In this document: in pieces, positions 1-5,884 of the stretch
How the letters are laid out: every line of letters begins with the position of its first letter
Position numbering within the stretch: position 1 is the first letter of the stretch
The notes under the pieces: generated by a model
Told to the model about the DNA's origin: nothing
Seen by the model: only the letters and a program-made list of their open reading frames with translations
The model's database searches: none
Program-made: the position numbers and the translations under genes
DNA from: Clostridiales bacterium UBA7273
GTDB taxonomy: Bacteria; Bacillota; Clostridia; Oscillospirales; Oscillospiraceae
Length of the DNA: 16,581 nt
NCBI GenBank assembly: GCA_002472405.1
Contig: DKRV01000013.1
Span: forward strand, 56,034 to 72,614
Direction of reading: 5' to 3'

Positions 1-153
1 TCAGGCAAGGCAAAGCTCGCAGAGAATACTGACGTATTGTCAAGAGCTTTAACGCGGCATGGGCGGAAATCTGCCCGGCAAAACCGATATGTGTTCGACT
101 CTCGTCAGCTTAGACACAGTATACAGCATATCGGAAAGTTTTTCAATTTCTAC
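1..153. other. unassigned upstream sequence
   Basis: No gene is recognised here. An 8-bp inverted repeat (CCGATATG at 84-91, CATATCGG at 127-134) and a small GGGC/GCCC hairpin (61-76) are visible, but no T-tract follows, so I do not call a terminator. Forward frame 1 is open from the window edge to 180. It runs through the metK promoter and matches no family I know, so I treat it as non-coding. Confidence 0.4.
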
Positions 154-181
154 TTGACAATGTGCGTCAATCTGCTATAAT
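154..181 (+). promoter_or_regulatory. sigma-A promoter of the metK operon
   Basis: The -35 is TTGACA (154-159) and the -10 is TATAAT (176-181), both perfect consensus, with a 16-bp spacer. TG at 173-174 adds an extended -10. Transcription should start near 188, about 12 bases before the SAM aptamer. Confidence 0.9.
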
Positions 182-199
182 TCATACGAAAACTGAACA

Positions 200-293
200 C
201 CTTATCAAGAGTGGTGGAGGGAACGGCCCTGTGAAGCCCGGCAACCTGCGAAGGCAAGGTGCCAAATCCGGCGGTGATTATCGAAAGATGAGG
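200..293 (+). promoter_or_regulatory. SAM-I (S-box) riboswitch aptamer
   Basis: The aptamer carries the conserved S-box core: CTTATCAAGAG, GGAGGGA, GAAGCCCGGCAACC and AAGGTGCCAAATCC, in the right order. Helix P1 is CCTTATC (200-206) with GATGAGG (287-293), seven pairs including one wobble. S-box aptamers bind S-adenosylmethionine and, when occupied, stabilise P1 so that a downstream terminator forms. The terminator at 313-337 and the SAM synthetase gene behind it fit end-product feedback. The whole metK, DUF1643 and amidase unit would be under this control, because no further promoter is visible before 3020. Confidence 0.96.
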
Positions 294-312
294 CTTATGA
301 CCAAACTTGTTG

Positions 313-337
313 CTCCGTCGGCCAGACGGAGTTTTTT
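313..337 (+). terminator. riboswitch expression-platform terminator
   Basis: The hairpin is CTCCGTC (313-319), loop GGCCA, GACGGAG (325-331), followed by six T (332-337). It lies 19 bases after the aptamer and 47 bases before the metK start. This is the expected regulated transcription terminator: formed when SAM is bound, prevented when it is not. Confidence 0.93.
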
Positions 338-384
338 AATTGCCTGATGCGTGTTCGGAAATACTATTTTCGGAGGAAAAAGAA

Positions 385-1566
385 ATGAGCAAAAGACTGT
401 TTACATCTGAATCTGTAACCGAGGGACATCCCGATAAGATCTGCGACCAGATATCGGACGCTATCCTCGACGCAATCCTCGAGAAGGACCCCAACGGCCG
501 CGTCGCATGCGAGACGACTGTCTCCACCGGCCTTGTCCACATCATGGGCGAGATAAGCACCGAGTGCTACATTGACATTGCAAAGATCGCGCGCGACGTT
601 ATCCGTGATATCGGCTATGACAGAGCAAAGTACGGCTTTGACTGCGATACCTGCGGCATAATCACAAACATCGACGAGCAGTCTGCTGATATCGCCCTCG
701 GCGTTGACAAATCGCTCGAGGCCAAGGAGAGCGGCGATGCCGAGCTTGACAACGGCGCAGGCGACCAGGGCATGATGTTCGGCTACGCCTGCCGCGAGAC
801 CGAGGAGCTTATGCCCCTGGCAATAAGCCTTTCTCACAAGATCGCAAAGCGCCTCGCAGCTGTCAGAAAATCCGGCCTTGTCGATTATCTGCGTCCCGAC
901 GGCAAAACTCAGGTCACCGTGGAGTACGACGATGCAGGCAAGCCCGTGCGCGTTGACACCGTTGTTCTCTCTACTCAGCATTCTCCCGACGTAAGCCTTG
1001 AGCAGATCAGAAACGATATGGTCGAGCTTGTTATAAAGCCCAGCGTTCCTGCAGAGCTTATAGACGAGAGCACCAAGTATTATGTAAACCCGACCGGCCG
1101 CTTTGTCATCGGCGGACCTCAGGGCGACTCCGGCCTTACCGGCAGAAAGATCATCGTTGACACCTACGGCGGCAGCGCACCCCACGGCGGCGGTGCATTC
1201 TCCGGCAAGGATCCCACCAAGGTTGACCGCAGCGCAGCATACGCATCTCGCTATGTTGCAAAGAACATCGTCGCGGCCGGTCTTGCCGACAAGTGCCTTG
1301 TTCAGCTTGCATACGCCATCGGCATAGCTCGTCCTGTGTCCGTTATGGTCGATACCTACGGAACCGGCAAGGTCTCCGACGAGAAGCTTGCCGAAGCTGT
1401 CAATAAGGTCTTTGACCTGCGCCCGACCGCGATCATCCGCGACCTCGAGCTTACAAAGCCCATTTATAGAAAGCTTGCAGCTTACGGTCACATGGGCCGC
1501 ACCGATCTCGGCGTGCGCTGGGAGGATACCGACAGAGTTGACGCTCTGCTTGATGCCGTGAAGTAA
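385..1566 (+). CDS. metK: S-adenosylmethionine synthetase
   Basis: A cytosolic enzyme making S-adenosylmethionine from methionine and ATP, releasing phosphate and pyrophosphate. The 393-residue protein has the usual family length. Visible signatures are GHPDK at residues 14-18, GAGDQGMMFGYA at 124-135, and the glycine-rich GGGAFSGKDPTKVDRSA loop at about 268-284. I start at ATG 385 because GGAGG at 372-376 is correctly spaced and the family begins with KRLFTSESVTEGHPDK. An in-frame TTG at 340 would start inside the T-tract of the riboswitch terminator and is rejected. It is the first gene after a SAM-I riboswitch, so it is feedback-controlled by its product. Its stop overlaps the next start by one base (TAATG), which suggests translational coupling. 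Strong preference for C-ending codons is consistent with high expression. Confidence 0.98.
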   Translation: MSKRLFTSESVTEGHPDKICDQISDAILDAILEKDPNGRVACETTVSTGLVHIMGEISTECYIDIAKIARDVIRDIGYDRAKYGFDCDTCGIITNIDEQSADIALGVDKSLEAKESGDAELDNGAGDQGMMFGYACRETEELMPLAISLSHKIAKRLAAVRKSGLVDYLRPDGKTQVTVEYDDAGKPVRVDTVVLSTQHSPDVSLEQIRNDMVELVIKPSVPAELIDESTKYYVNPTGRFVIGGPQGDSGLTGRKIIVDTYGGSAPHGGGAFSGKDPTKVDRSAAYASRYVAKNIVAAGLADKCLVQLAYAIGIARPVSVMVDTYGTGKVSDEKLAEAVNKVFDLRPTAIIRDLELTKPIYRKLAAYGHMGRTDLGVRWEDTDRVDALLDAVK

Positions 1567-2186
1567 TGCACGTCCCGACCTGCGAAAGCAGCCTTCTTGA
1601 TATCGTAAGCTTTGACGATGCTCTTGCATCGTCCGGCGGCAGGGGGGACTATGATGCCGAAAAGTGGCTGTATGTTCCCGATTACTATACCGATTACCGA
1701 TATATTCTCGGAACTCGCGGAAGCGATCCGCTCATCTGCATCGGCATAAACCCATCGACTGCCGCGCCCGATGATCTTGACAACACGCTAAAAAGCGTGT
1801 CGCGCATTGCCGCCGGAAACTGCTACGACAGCTGGATAATGTTCAATGTCTATGCCCAGAGGGCGACAGACCCCGACGATATGGATCTGACGCTCAACGA
1901 AACGCTGCACCGCGAGAATATGCGCGCGTTTGAATACATATTAAAAAATGTAGGCGAGGGCTTGTCGCCGTCGGTATGGGCGGCATGGGGCACGATAATA
2001 GAAAAGCGCCCGTATCTGAAAGACTGCGTTCTCGACATGGTATCTCTCGGCCGAAAGTACGGCGCAAAGTGGTACAGTGCCGGTAAGCGCTCGGTCAAGG
2101 GGCATCCGCACCATCCGCTGTATCTGCGCAAGGACGCGCCGACCGAGGAATTTGACATAGTCGCTTATCTGGAAAACTGCCTGTGA
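1566..2186 (+). CDS. DUF1643 family protein, function unknown
   Basis: A 206-residue soluble protein with no signal peptide or membrane segment. I recognise the DUF1643 pattern: GINPSTA at residues 60-66, NVYAQRATDP at 94-103, AWG at 140-142 and GHPHHPLYL at 179-187. The biochemical function of this family is not established to my knowledge. The conserved Asn, Ser, Thr and the HPHH cluster could be catalytic or ligand-binding, but that is inference. The start ATG 1566 overlaps the metK stop (TAATG). No good ribosome binding site and no early alternative start in frame are visible, so translation probably depends on metK. The next gene begins 9 bases after its stop. Its place between metK and an amidase, behind a SAM riboswitch, makes a link to methionine or SAM metabolism worth considering. 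Confidence 0.85.
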   Translation: MHVPTCESSLLDIVSFDDALASSGGRGDYDAEKWLYVPDYYTDYRYILGTRGSDPLICIGINPSTAAPDDLDNTLKSVSRIAAGNCYDSWIMFNVYAQRATDPDDMDLTLNETLHRENMRAFEYILKNVGEGLSPSVWAAWGTIIEKRPYLKDCVLDMVSLGRKYGAKWYSAGKRSVKGHPHHPLYLRKDAPTEEFDIVAYLENCL

Positions 2187-2195
2187 GGTGAGGGT

Positions 2196-3020
2196 ATGAA
2201 ACCGAAATTCAAGCTTGCCGTTGTGCAGATACGCACGGAAACGGATAAGGGAAAGACGTTTGACAAAGCGGAAAGAATGATCGGCGAGGCCGCAAATAAC
2301 GGCGCGGAGCTTGTCGTTCTGCCGGAAATGTGGAACTGCCCGTATTCTAAAAAGTATTTCCATGCCTTCGCCGACAGCGAAAACGGCGAGAGCAGGGAAG
2401 CCATGTCGCGCTGGGCGAGGGAAAACGGAGTTATACTTGTCGGTGGCTCTGTGCCGGAAAAGTGCGGCGATAAGCTTTATAACACCTGCTTTGTGTTTGA
2501 CGAAAACGGAGAGCAGATCGCGCGCCACAGGAAAGTGCATCTTTTTGACGTCGATATCGAGGGCGGAGTGCGCTTTAAAGAGTCCAACAGCTTTGCACCC
2601 GGCAAGGATATCACGGTGTTCGATACAAAATTCGGCAGAATGGGCGTTGAGATCTGCTTTGATATCCGTTTCCCGGAGCTTGCACGAGCCATGGCCAAAA
2701 GGGGAGCCGAGGTCATTTTGTGCCCTGCGCAGTTTAATATGACAACAGGCCCGAGACACTGGGAGCTGAGCGTCCGCGCAAGAGCTATGGATAATGAGCT
2801 GTTCTTCGTCGGAGCCTCGGCTGCGAGATACGAGGGCTTTGATTACGAATGCTGGGGACACTCAACGGTAGCCGATCCATTTGGTATGCTCAAAGCCTCC
2901 TGCGACGAAAAAGAGCAGATACTTTATTGCGATATCGATCTTAACGAGGTCGATTCCGTCCGCCGCCAGCTTCCGACCTTCCTGCATCTGCGCGAAGATG
3001 TATACAATGTAGCTAAATGA
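2196..3020 (+). CDS. nitrilase-superfamily amidohydrolase, omega-amidase (NIT2) type
   Basis: A 274-residue cytosolic carbon-nitrogen hydrolase. The catalytic triad is visible as Glu44 (LPEMW), Lys113 (HRKVHLFD) and Cys154 (EICFDIRFPEL). The first motif, the D-x-D-x-E-G-G segment (118-124) followed by F-x-E-S, and the length resemble NIT2/omega-amidase, which hydrolyses alpha-ketoglutaramate and alpha-ketosuccinamate. Substrate assignment from sequence is tentative, since other nitrilase branches share the triad. The start ATG 2196 has an AGGTGAGGG ribosome binding site (2186-2194). It is the third gene of the SAM-riboswitch operon and is followed directly by a strong terminator. In methionine salvage, transamination of ketomethiobutyrate with glutamine yields alpha-ketoglutaramate, which omega-amidase removes. 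That is known for Bacillus-type pathways and would explain the S-box context. Confidence 0.9.
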   Translation: MKPKFKLAVVQIRTETDKGKTFDKAERMIGEAANNGAELVVLPEMWNCPYSKKYFHAFADSENGESREAMSRWARENGVILVGGSVPEKCGDKLYNTCFVFDENGEQIARHRKVHLFDVDIEGGVRFKESNSFAPGKDITVFDTKFGRMGVEICFDIRFPELARAMAKRGAEVILCPAQFNMTTGPRHWELSVRARAMDNELFFVGASAARYEGFDYECWGHSTVADPFGMLKASCDEKEQILYCDIDLNEVDSVRRQLPTFLHLREDVYNVAK

Positions 3021-3024
3021 TCAT

Positions 3025-3053
3025 AAAATCCGGGGCGAAATGCCTCGGATTTT
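3025..3053 (+). terminator. terminator of the metK operon
   Basis: A 12-bp stem starts AAAATCCGGGGC (3025-3036) and closes with GCCTCGGATTTT (3042-3053), with one G-T pair and a GAAAT loop. The T-rich 3' arm serves as the U-tract. It begins 5 bases after the amidase stop. Confidence 0.92.
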
Positions 3054-3082
3054 GTTATATTGACCGAAATGCAAAAAAGGTG

Positions 3083-3111
3083 TTGCAAAATTGTGAATGA
3101 GCAAGTATAAT
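3083..3111 (+). promoter_or_regulatory. sigma-A promoter of pyrR-uraA
   Basis: The -35 is TTGCAA (3083-3088) and the -10 is TATAAT (3106-3111), with a 17-bp spacer. The start of transcription would be near 3118, just before the PyrR-binding hairpin and about 135 bases before the pyrR start codon. Confidence 0.88.
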
Positions 3112-3133
3112 CGCATAGAAAAGATTTTTAAGA

Positions 3134-3153
3134 CGGTTCAGAGAAGCCGGCAA
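3134..3153 (+). promoter_or_regulatory. PyrR-binding hairpin (anti-antiterminator) with overlapping antiterminator strand
   Basis: The hairpin CGGTT-CAGAGA-AGCCG (3134-3149) has a hexaloop matching the CNGNGA loop recognised by PyrR. Its 3' side, CCGGCAA (3147-3153), can instead pair with TTGTCGG (3206-3212), which is the left arm of the terminator at 3202-3234. This is the classical pyr attenuator layout: PyrR with UMP or UTP holds the first hairpin, which frees the terminator. When PyrR is absent the antiterminator forms and transcription continues. Confidence 0.85.
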
Positions 3154-3201
3154 AATCGCAGATATAGTGTGTCTCTCCGCGCGGAGGGTCATGTTCTTGT
3201 G

Positions 3202-3234
3202 CGTCTTGTCGGTTTGTCGGCAGGGCGATTTTCT
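3202..3234 (+). terminator. pyr attenuator terminator
   Basis: The left arm CGTCTTGTCG (3202-3211) pairs with CGGCAGGGCG (3218-3227) through ten pairs, three of them wobbles. The T-rich stretch ATTTTCTTTT (3228-3237) follows. It lies 16 bases before the pyrR start codon, as expected for a regulated leader terminator. Confidence 0.82.
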
Positions 3235-3252
3235 TTTGTTTGGAGTGATAAC

Positions 3253-3792
3253 GTGCAGCTCAAGGCAAGACTTATGGATGAAGCGGCAATGAGCCGCGCA
3301 CTTATGAGAATATCCCATGAGATAACCGAAAAGAACAAGGGCGTCGAGGATGTCGTTCTGATCGGTATCCGCAGAAGGGGAGTACCCATATCCGAGCGCA
3401 TACGCGATAACATAAAGAAGATCGAGGATGCGACAGTTCCCTGCGGCAGCGTGGATATAAGGTTTTACCGCGACGATCTCACACACGAAAGTGAGCAGCC
3501 TGTCATAACGAAGGCCGATATAGGCGCGGATGTGAACGATAAAAACGTTGTCCTCGTTGATGACGTGCTCTACACCGGCCGTACGGCGAGAGCCGCCATT
3601 GAAGCCGTATTCACGGCGGGGCGTCCGCGCAGCATCCAGTTTGCGGTGCTGGTAGACCGCGGCCACCGCGAGCTTCCCATAAGAGCCGATTATGTCGGCA
3701 AAAACGTTCCGACCTCACGCGCAGAGCTTATAGAGGTTCGCCTGCCGGAGTTTGACGGCGAAACGGGCGTTTATCTTATGGAGATCGAATAA
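3253..3792 (+). CDS. pyrR: PyrR: RNA-binding pyr regulator / uracil phosphoribosyltransferase
   Basis: PyrR binds pyr leader RNA in response to uridine nucleotides and has uracil phosphoribosyltransferase activity. The protein has 179 residues, as expected. The PRPP-binding loop VVLVDDVLYTGRT is at 99-111, and RGHRELPIRADYVGKN follows at about 136-151. The start is GTG 3253, with GGAG at 3242-3245. This gives the family N-terminus (QLKARLMDEAAM). An upstream in-frame ATG at 3097 would turn the promoter -10 and the attenuator into a 52-residue extension unknown in PyrR, so I reject it. The gene is autoregulated by its own leader and followed 58 bases later by the uracil permease, with no terminator between. 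Confidence 0.96.
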   Translation: MQLKARLMDEAAMSRALMRISHEITEKNKGVEDVVLIGIRRRGVPISERIRDNIKKIEDATVPCGSVDIRFYRDDLTHESEQPVITKADIGADVNDKNVVLVDDVLYTGRTARAAIEAVFTAGRPRSIQFAVLVDRGHRELPIRADYVGKNVPTSRAELIEVRLPEFDGETGVYLMEIE

Positions 3793-3850
3793 TCAGTCAG
3801 CAAATACCCTTAATATAAATCAAACTACACAAAGAGAGGTACAATCACTA

Positions 3851-5212
3851 ATGAACGAAAAAACCGTGATTAATGGACCCGTGTACGACGCACGCACCCT
3901 TGGCACTCCCAGAATGCTGATTCTCGGACTTCAGCACATGTTCGCAATGTTCGGAGCGACCGTTCTCGTTCCTATCCTGACCGGCATCGATATCGCAACG
4001 ACCCTGCTGTTTGCAGGCCTCGGCACTCTGCTGTTCCACCTGCTCACCAAGCGCAAGGTCCCCGCATTCCTCGGCTCTTCCTTCGCCTTCATCGGCGGCT
4101 ACAACGCCATCACCGGCTTTGATTCCTCCAGCGGAGTTCCCGTCAACAGCGACCTGCTCGTTTATGCCTGCTTCGGCGTTGCCTGCGCAGGACTTATGTA
4201 TGTCATCCTGTCGGCGCTGTTCAAGGCATTCGGCGTAAAAAAGGTCATGAAGTTCTTCCCCCCGATAGTCACAGGCCCCATCATCATCTGCATCGGTCTG
4301 ATCCTGTCCTCCTCGGCTATCAACAACTGCAATGCAAACTGGCTCGTAGCGGTAGCTGCGATCGTTATCGTTATCTGCTTCAACATTTGGGGCAAGGGCA
4401 TGACCAAGATCATCCCCATCCTCCTCGGAGTTATCGGCTCTTACATCATCTCCATGATCGTTGATCCCGCCTCCCGCGTAGCTGTCGCGGAAAAGGTCGC
4501 AGCCGCCAAGTGGGTCGGCCTGCCCATCGTATGGGAAAACAGCGTGTTCCACCTCTTCAGCATGGATGTTGACACCGGCATGCTCCTGAGCGCACTGTTC
4601 ACCATCGTTCCTCTGTCCCTGGCGACCATGGTCGAGCACATCGGCGATGTTTGCGCGATATCCTCCACCGTCGGCAAGAACTTTGTTGCTGACCCCGGAC
4701 TGCACCGCACTCTCCTCGGCGACGGCCTTGCGACCACTCTCGCGGCACTCTTCGGCGCACCCGCAAACACTACCTACGGCGAGAACACCGGCGTCCTCGC
4801 TCTCAGCAAGGTCTATGATCCCCGCGTTATCCGCATCGCGGCATGCTTTGCGATAATCTTCTCCTTCTGCCCGAAGTTCGCGGCCCTCATAACAGCAATG
4901 CCCACCGCGACCATCGGCGGCATCTCCCTGATCCTCTACGGTATGATCTCCGCAGTCGGCGTCCGCAACGTCGTTGAGAACAAGGTTGATTTCACCAACA
5001 GCCGCAATGTCATCGTTGCAGCGCTCATCCTCGTCCTTGCGATCGGCATCAACTACTCCGTCGGCAGCATCCAGATCGGCATCGTATCCCTCTCCGGCCT
5101 CGCGGTAGCATCCCTCGTCGGCATCGCAGTAAACGCGATCCTGCCCGGCAAGGACTATGAGTTCGGCGTTGACGAGCAGGGCGACACCTCCGTTAACTTC
5201 ATCGTACGATAA
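3851..5212 (+). CDS. uraA: uracil permease (NCS2 / UraA-PyrP family)
   Basis: A 453-residue inner membrane uracil:proton symporter. The protein is almost entirely hydrophobic, as expected for the 14-helix UraA fold. Family marks are QHMFAMFGATVLVPILTG (28-45), GSSFAFIGGYN (75-85), EHIGD with Glu262, and TTYGENTGV with Glu311. The two glutamates correspond to the uracil-binding pair in this family. I start at ATG 3851, preceded by GAGAGG (3834-3839). An upstream in-frame start at 3752 lies inside pyrR and would add a non-family N-terminus. It is cotranscribed with pyrR, so uptake is controlled by the pyr attenuator, and a very strong terminator ends the unit. No pyrimidine biosynthesis genes follow. 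Like metK it prefers C-ending codons. Confidence 0.96.
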   Translation: MNEKTVINGPVYDARTLGTPRMLILGLQHMFAMFGATVLVPILTGIDIATTLLFAGLGTLLFHLLTKRKVPAFLGSSFAFIGGYNAITGFDSSSGVPVNSDLLVYACFGVACAGLMYVILSALFKAFGVKKVMKFFPPIVTGPIIICIGLILSSSAINNCNANWLVAVAAIVIVICFNIWGKGMTKIIPILLGVIGSYIISMIVDPASRVAVAEKVAAAKWVGLPIVWENSVFHLFSMDVDTGMLLSALFTIVPLSLATMVEHIGDVCAISSTVGKNFVADPGLHRTLLGDGLATTLAALFGAPANTTYGENTGVLALSKVYDPRVIRIAACFAIIFSFCPKFAALITAMPTATIGGISLILYGMISAVGVRNVVENKVDFTNSRNVIVAALILVLAIGINYSVGSIQIGIVSLSGLAVASLVGIAVNAILPGKDYEFGVDEQGDTSVNFIVR

Positions 5213-5223
5213 AAAATGATACT

Positions 5224-5256
5224 AAACAGGCGGTCAAAAATTGACCGCCTGTTTTT
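5224..5256 (+). terminator. terminator of pyrR-uraA
   Basis: A perfect 14-bp stem starts AAACAGGCGGTCAA (5224-5237) and closes with TTGACCGCCTGTTT (5241-5254), with an AAA loop and further T's. It starts 11 bases after the uraA stop. Confidence 0.95.
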
Positions 5257-5279
5257 CTTAAAAATATGTCGATTAGGTA

Positions 5280-5307
5280 TTGACAAATTCCGATTTTACG
5301 GTATAAT
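5280..5307 (+). promoter_or_regulatory. promoter of the tRNA-Gln gene
   Basis: The -35 is TTGACA (5280-5285) and the -10 is TATAAT (5302-5307), perfect hexamers with a 16-bp spacer. The -10 ends 13 bases before the first tRNA base. Confidence 0.88.
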
Positions 5308-5320
5308 AGCTCTTGCGCTT

Positions 5321-5394
5321 AGCGGATTTGTGTAATGGTAGCACACCGGACTCTGACTCCGTTTGTGAGGGTTCGAATCCTTCATCCGCTGCCA
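5321..5394 (+). tRNA. tRNA-Gln (anticodon CUG), CCA encoded
   Basis: The cloverleaf can be folded by eye. The acceptor stem is AGCGGAT (5321-5327) with ATCCGCT (5384-5390). The D arm is GTGT...GCAC (5330-5344). The anticodon loop CTCTGAC (5351-5357) carries CTG at 5353-5355. The T arm is GAGGG-TTCGAAT-CCTTC (5367-5383). The discriminator is G5391 and the CCA end is encoded (5392-5394). The outer anticodon-stem pair is a C-U mismatch (5346/5362), which is unusual but leaves four good pairs. The gene has its own promoter and terminator, and its 3' end is duplicated at 5500-5529. Confidence 0.93.
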
Positions 5395-5430
5395 AAAGCA
5401 GTTCACCGGTTTCGGTGAGCTGCTTTTTTT
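5395..5430 (+). terminator. terminator after tRNA-Gln
   Basis: The stem AAAGCAGTTCACCG (5395-5408) pairs with CGGTGAGCTGCTTT (5413-5426), with a GTTT loop and seven T in total. It begins directly after the CCA end. It is homologous to the terminator at 8048-8083. Confidence 0.92.
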
Positions 5431-5452
5431 ATTAGCTGCTTGGCACCAGAAC
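5425..5452 (+). repeat. dispersed repeat, copy 1 (second copy 8078-8105)
   Basis: The 28 bases here are identical to 8078-8105: the T-tract of a terminator plus the 22 bases after it. The preceding stem-loops (from 5395 and 8048) are also homologous. They differ mainly by changes that keep the stem paired, for example G-C in one copy and A-T in the other. The two copies lie about 2.65 kb apart in the same orientation and flank the 4Fe-4S protein and LysR genes. Confidence 0.8.
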
Positions 5453-5499
5453 CCGAACAAAACAAATCAAATCAGCGCACGAAGTGCCGAAGGCGCTTC

Positions 5500-5529
5500 G
5501 AGGGTTCGAATCCTTCATCCGCTGCCAAA
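5500..5529 (+). repeat. duplicated 3' end of tRNA-Gln (attachment-site-like)
   Basis: The 30 bases are identical to 5367-5396: the tRNA T arm, the 3' acceptor strand, CCA and two more A. The rest of the tRNA is absent here. It is followed by its own terminator (5533-5570). Integrative elements that use a tRNA 3' end leave exactly such a displaced copy, but no integrase gene lies in the 133-bp interval. It could equally be a decayed tRNA copy. An 8-bp hairpin (GAAGTGCC-GAA-GGCGCTTC, 5481-5499) sits directly in front of it. Confidence 0.75.
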
Positions 5530-5532
5530 TAG

Positions 5533-5570
5533 ATTGCCTGATTTGTCTACCAGATAAATCAGGCAATTTT
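5533..5570 (+). terminator. terminator behind the tRNA-end duplicate
   Basis: The 16-bp stem is 5533-5548 with 5552-5567 (ATTGCCTGATTT... / ...AAATCAGGCAAT, one G-T pair), with an ACC triloop, followed by T's to 5570. No complete gene precedes it. It may be the original terminator of the tRNA gene before the duplication. Confidence 0.85.
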
Positions 5571-5615
5571 CATACATTAGCAGCAAAAACGGCCCAAAAT
5601 ACTGTAAAATCAGAG

Positions 5616-5664
5616 AAAACCGGCTTCGGAATGGCGATCACAGCCAGACCGAGGCCGGTTTTTT
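5616..5664. terminator. orphan bidirectional terminator hairpin
   Basis: The stem AAAACCGGCTTCGG (5616-5629) pairs with CCGAGGCCGGTTTT (5649-5662), with an inner TGGC/GCCA helix and six T in total. Nothing on the + strand upstream needs terminating. On the - strand it could end the transcript of the 4Fe-4S protein gene, whose stop is at 5885. Confidence 0.75.
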
Positions 5665-5884
5665 GCGTTTTTGGAGCAAAAAAGCTACGCACCTTTTACT
5701 TCAAATTAACTGAGCAAAGTAGTCGGAAAAAGTTAGCGGTGGGTGGATTTGAACCACGGAGCGCCCGGAACGTGGGCAAAAACCACACAAGCTGCGCAGA
5801 ATTGGCGTGGTTAAATCTTGTAATTTGGCAAAAGGCGTAGTATAATTTTATCTGTTTCATAAAAGTTAATTCTTGCGGCAAGGA
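5665..5884. other. gene-free stretch with tRNA-arm-like and promoter-like fragments
   Basis: No coding region is supported. On the - strand 5743-5757 reads as a T-arm-like GTGG-TTCAAAT-CCAC. No anticodon arm or acceptor stem can be built, so it is at most a fragment. On the + strand TTGTAA (5818-5823), 17 bases and TATAAT (5841-5846) form a promoter-like pair that would transcribe antisense to the following - strand gene. Small open frames across the region read GGFEP-like peptides, which come from the T-arm sequence and are not a protein family. Confidence 0.5.

Noticed and set aside
364..1629. 421-codon open frame on the - strand across metK
   Set aside because: It lies wholly opposite a certain metK gene and matches no family. 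Long antisense frames are a by-product of the C-ending codon bias of this gene.
1941..2861. 306-codon open frame on the - strand over the DUF1643 and amidase genes
   Set aside because: It crosses two well-supported genes and their junction, without promoter, ribosome binding site or family features.
3097..3252. 52-codon N-terminal extension of pyrR
   Set aside because: It covers the -10 element and the whole PyrR attenuator. PyrR proteins start at the QLKA-x-L-MDE segment, and GTG 3253 has a good ribosome binding site.
3848..4705. 285-codon open frame on the - strand across uraA
   Set aside because: It is opposite a clear membrane transporter, and the product is an Asp/Gly/Glu/Ala-rich mirror of its codons. 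No ribosome binding site or family match.
5484..5840. 118-codon + strand open frame between tRNA-Gln and the 4Fe-4S gene
   Set aside because: It is built from the duplicated tRNA end, two terminators and a T-arm-like fragment. The GGFEP peptide is a translation of the T-arm sequence.
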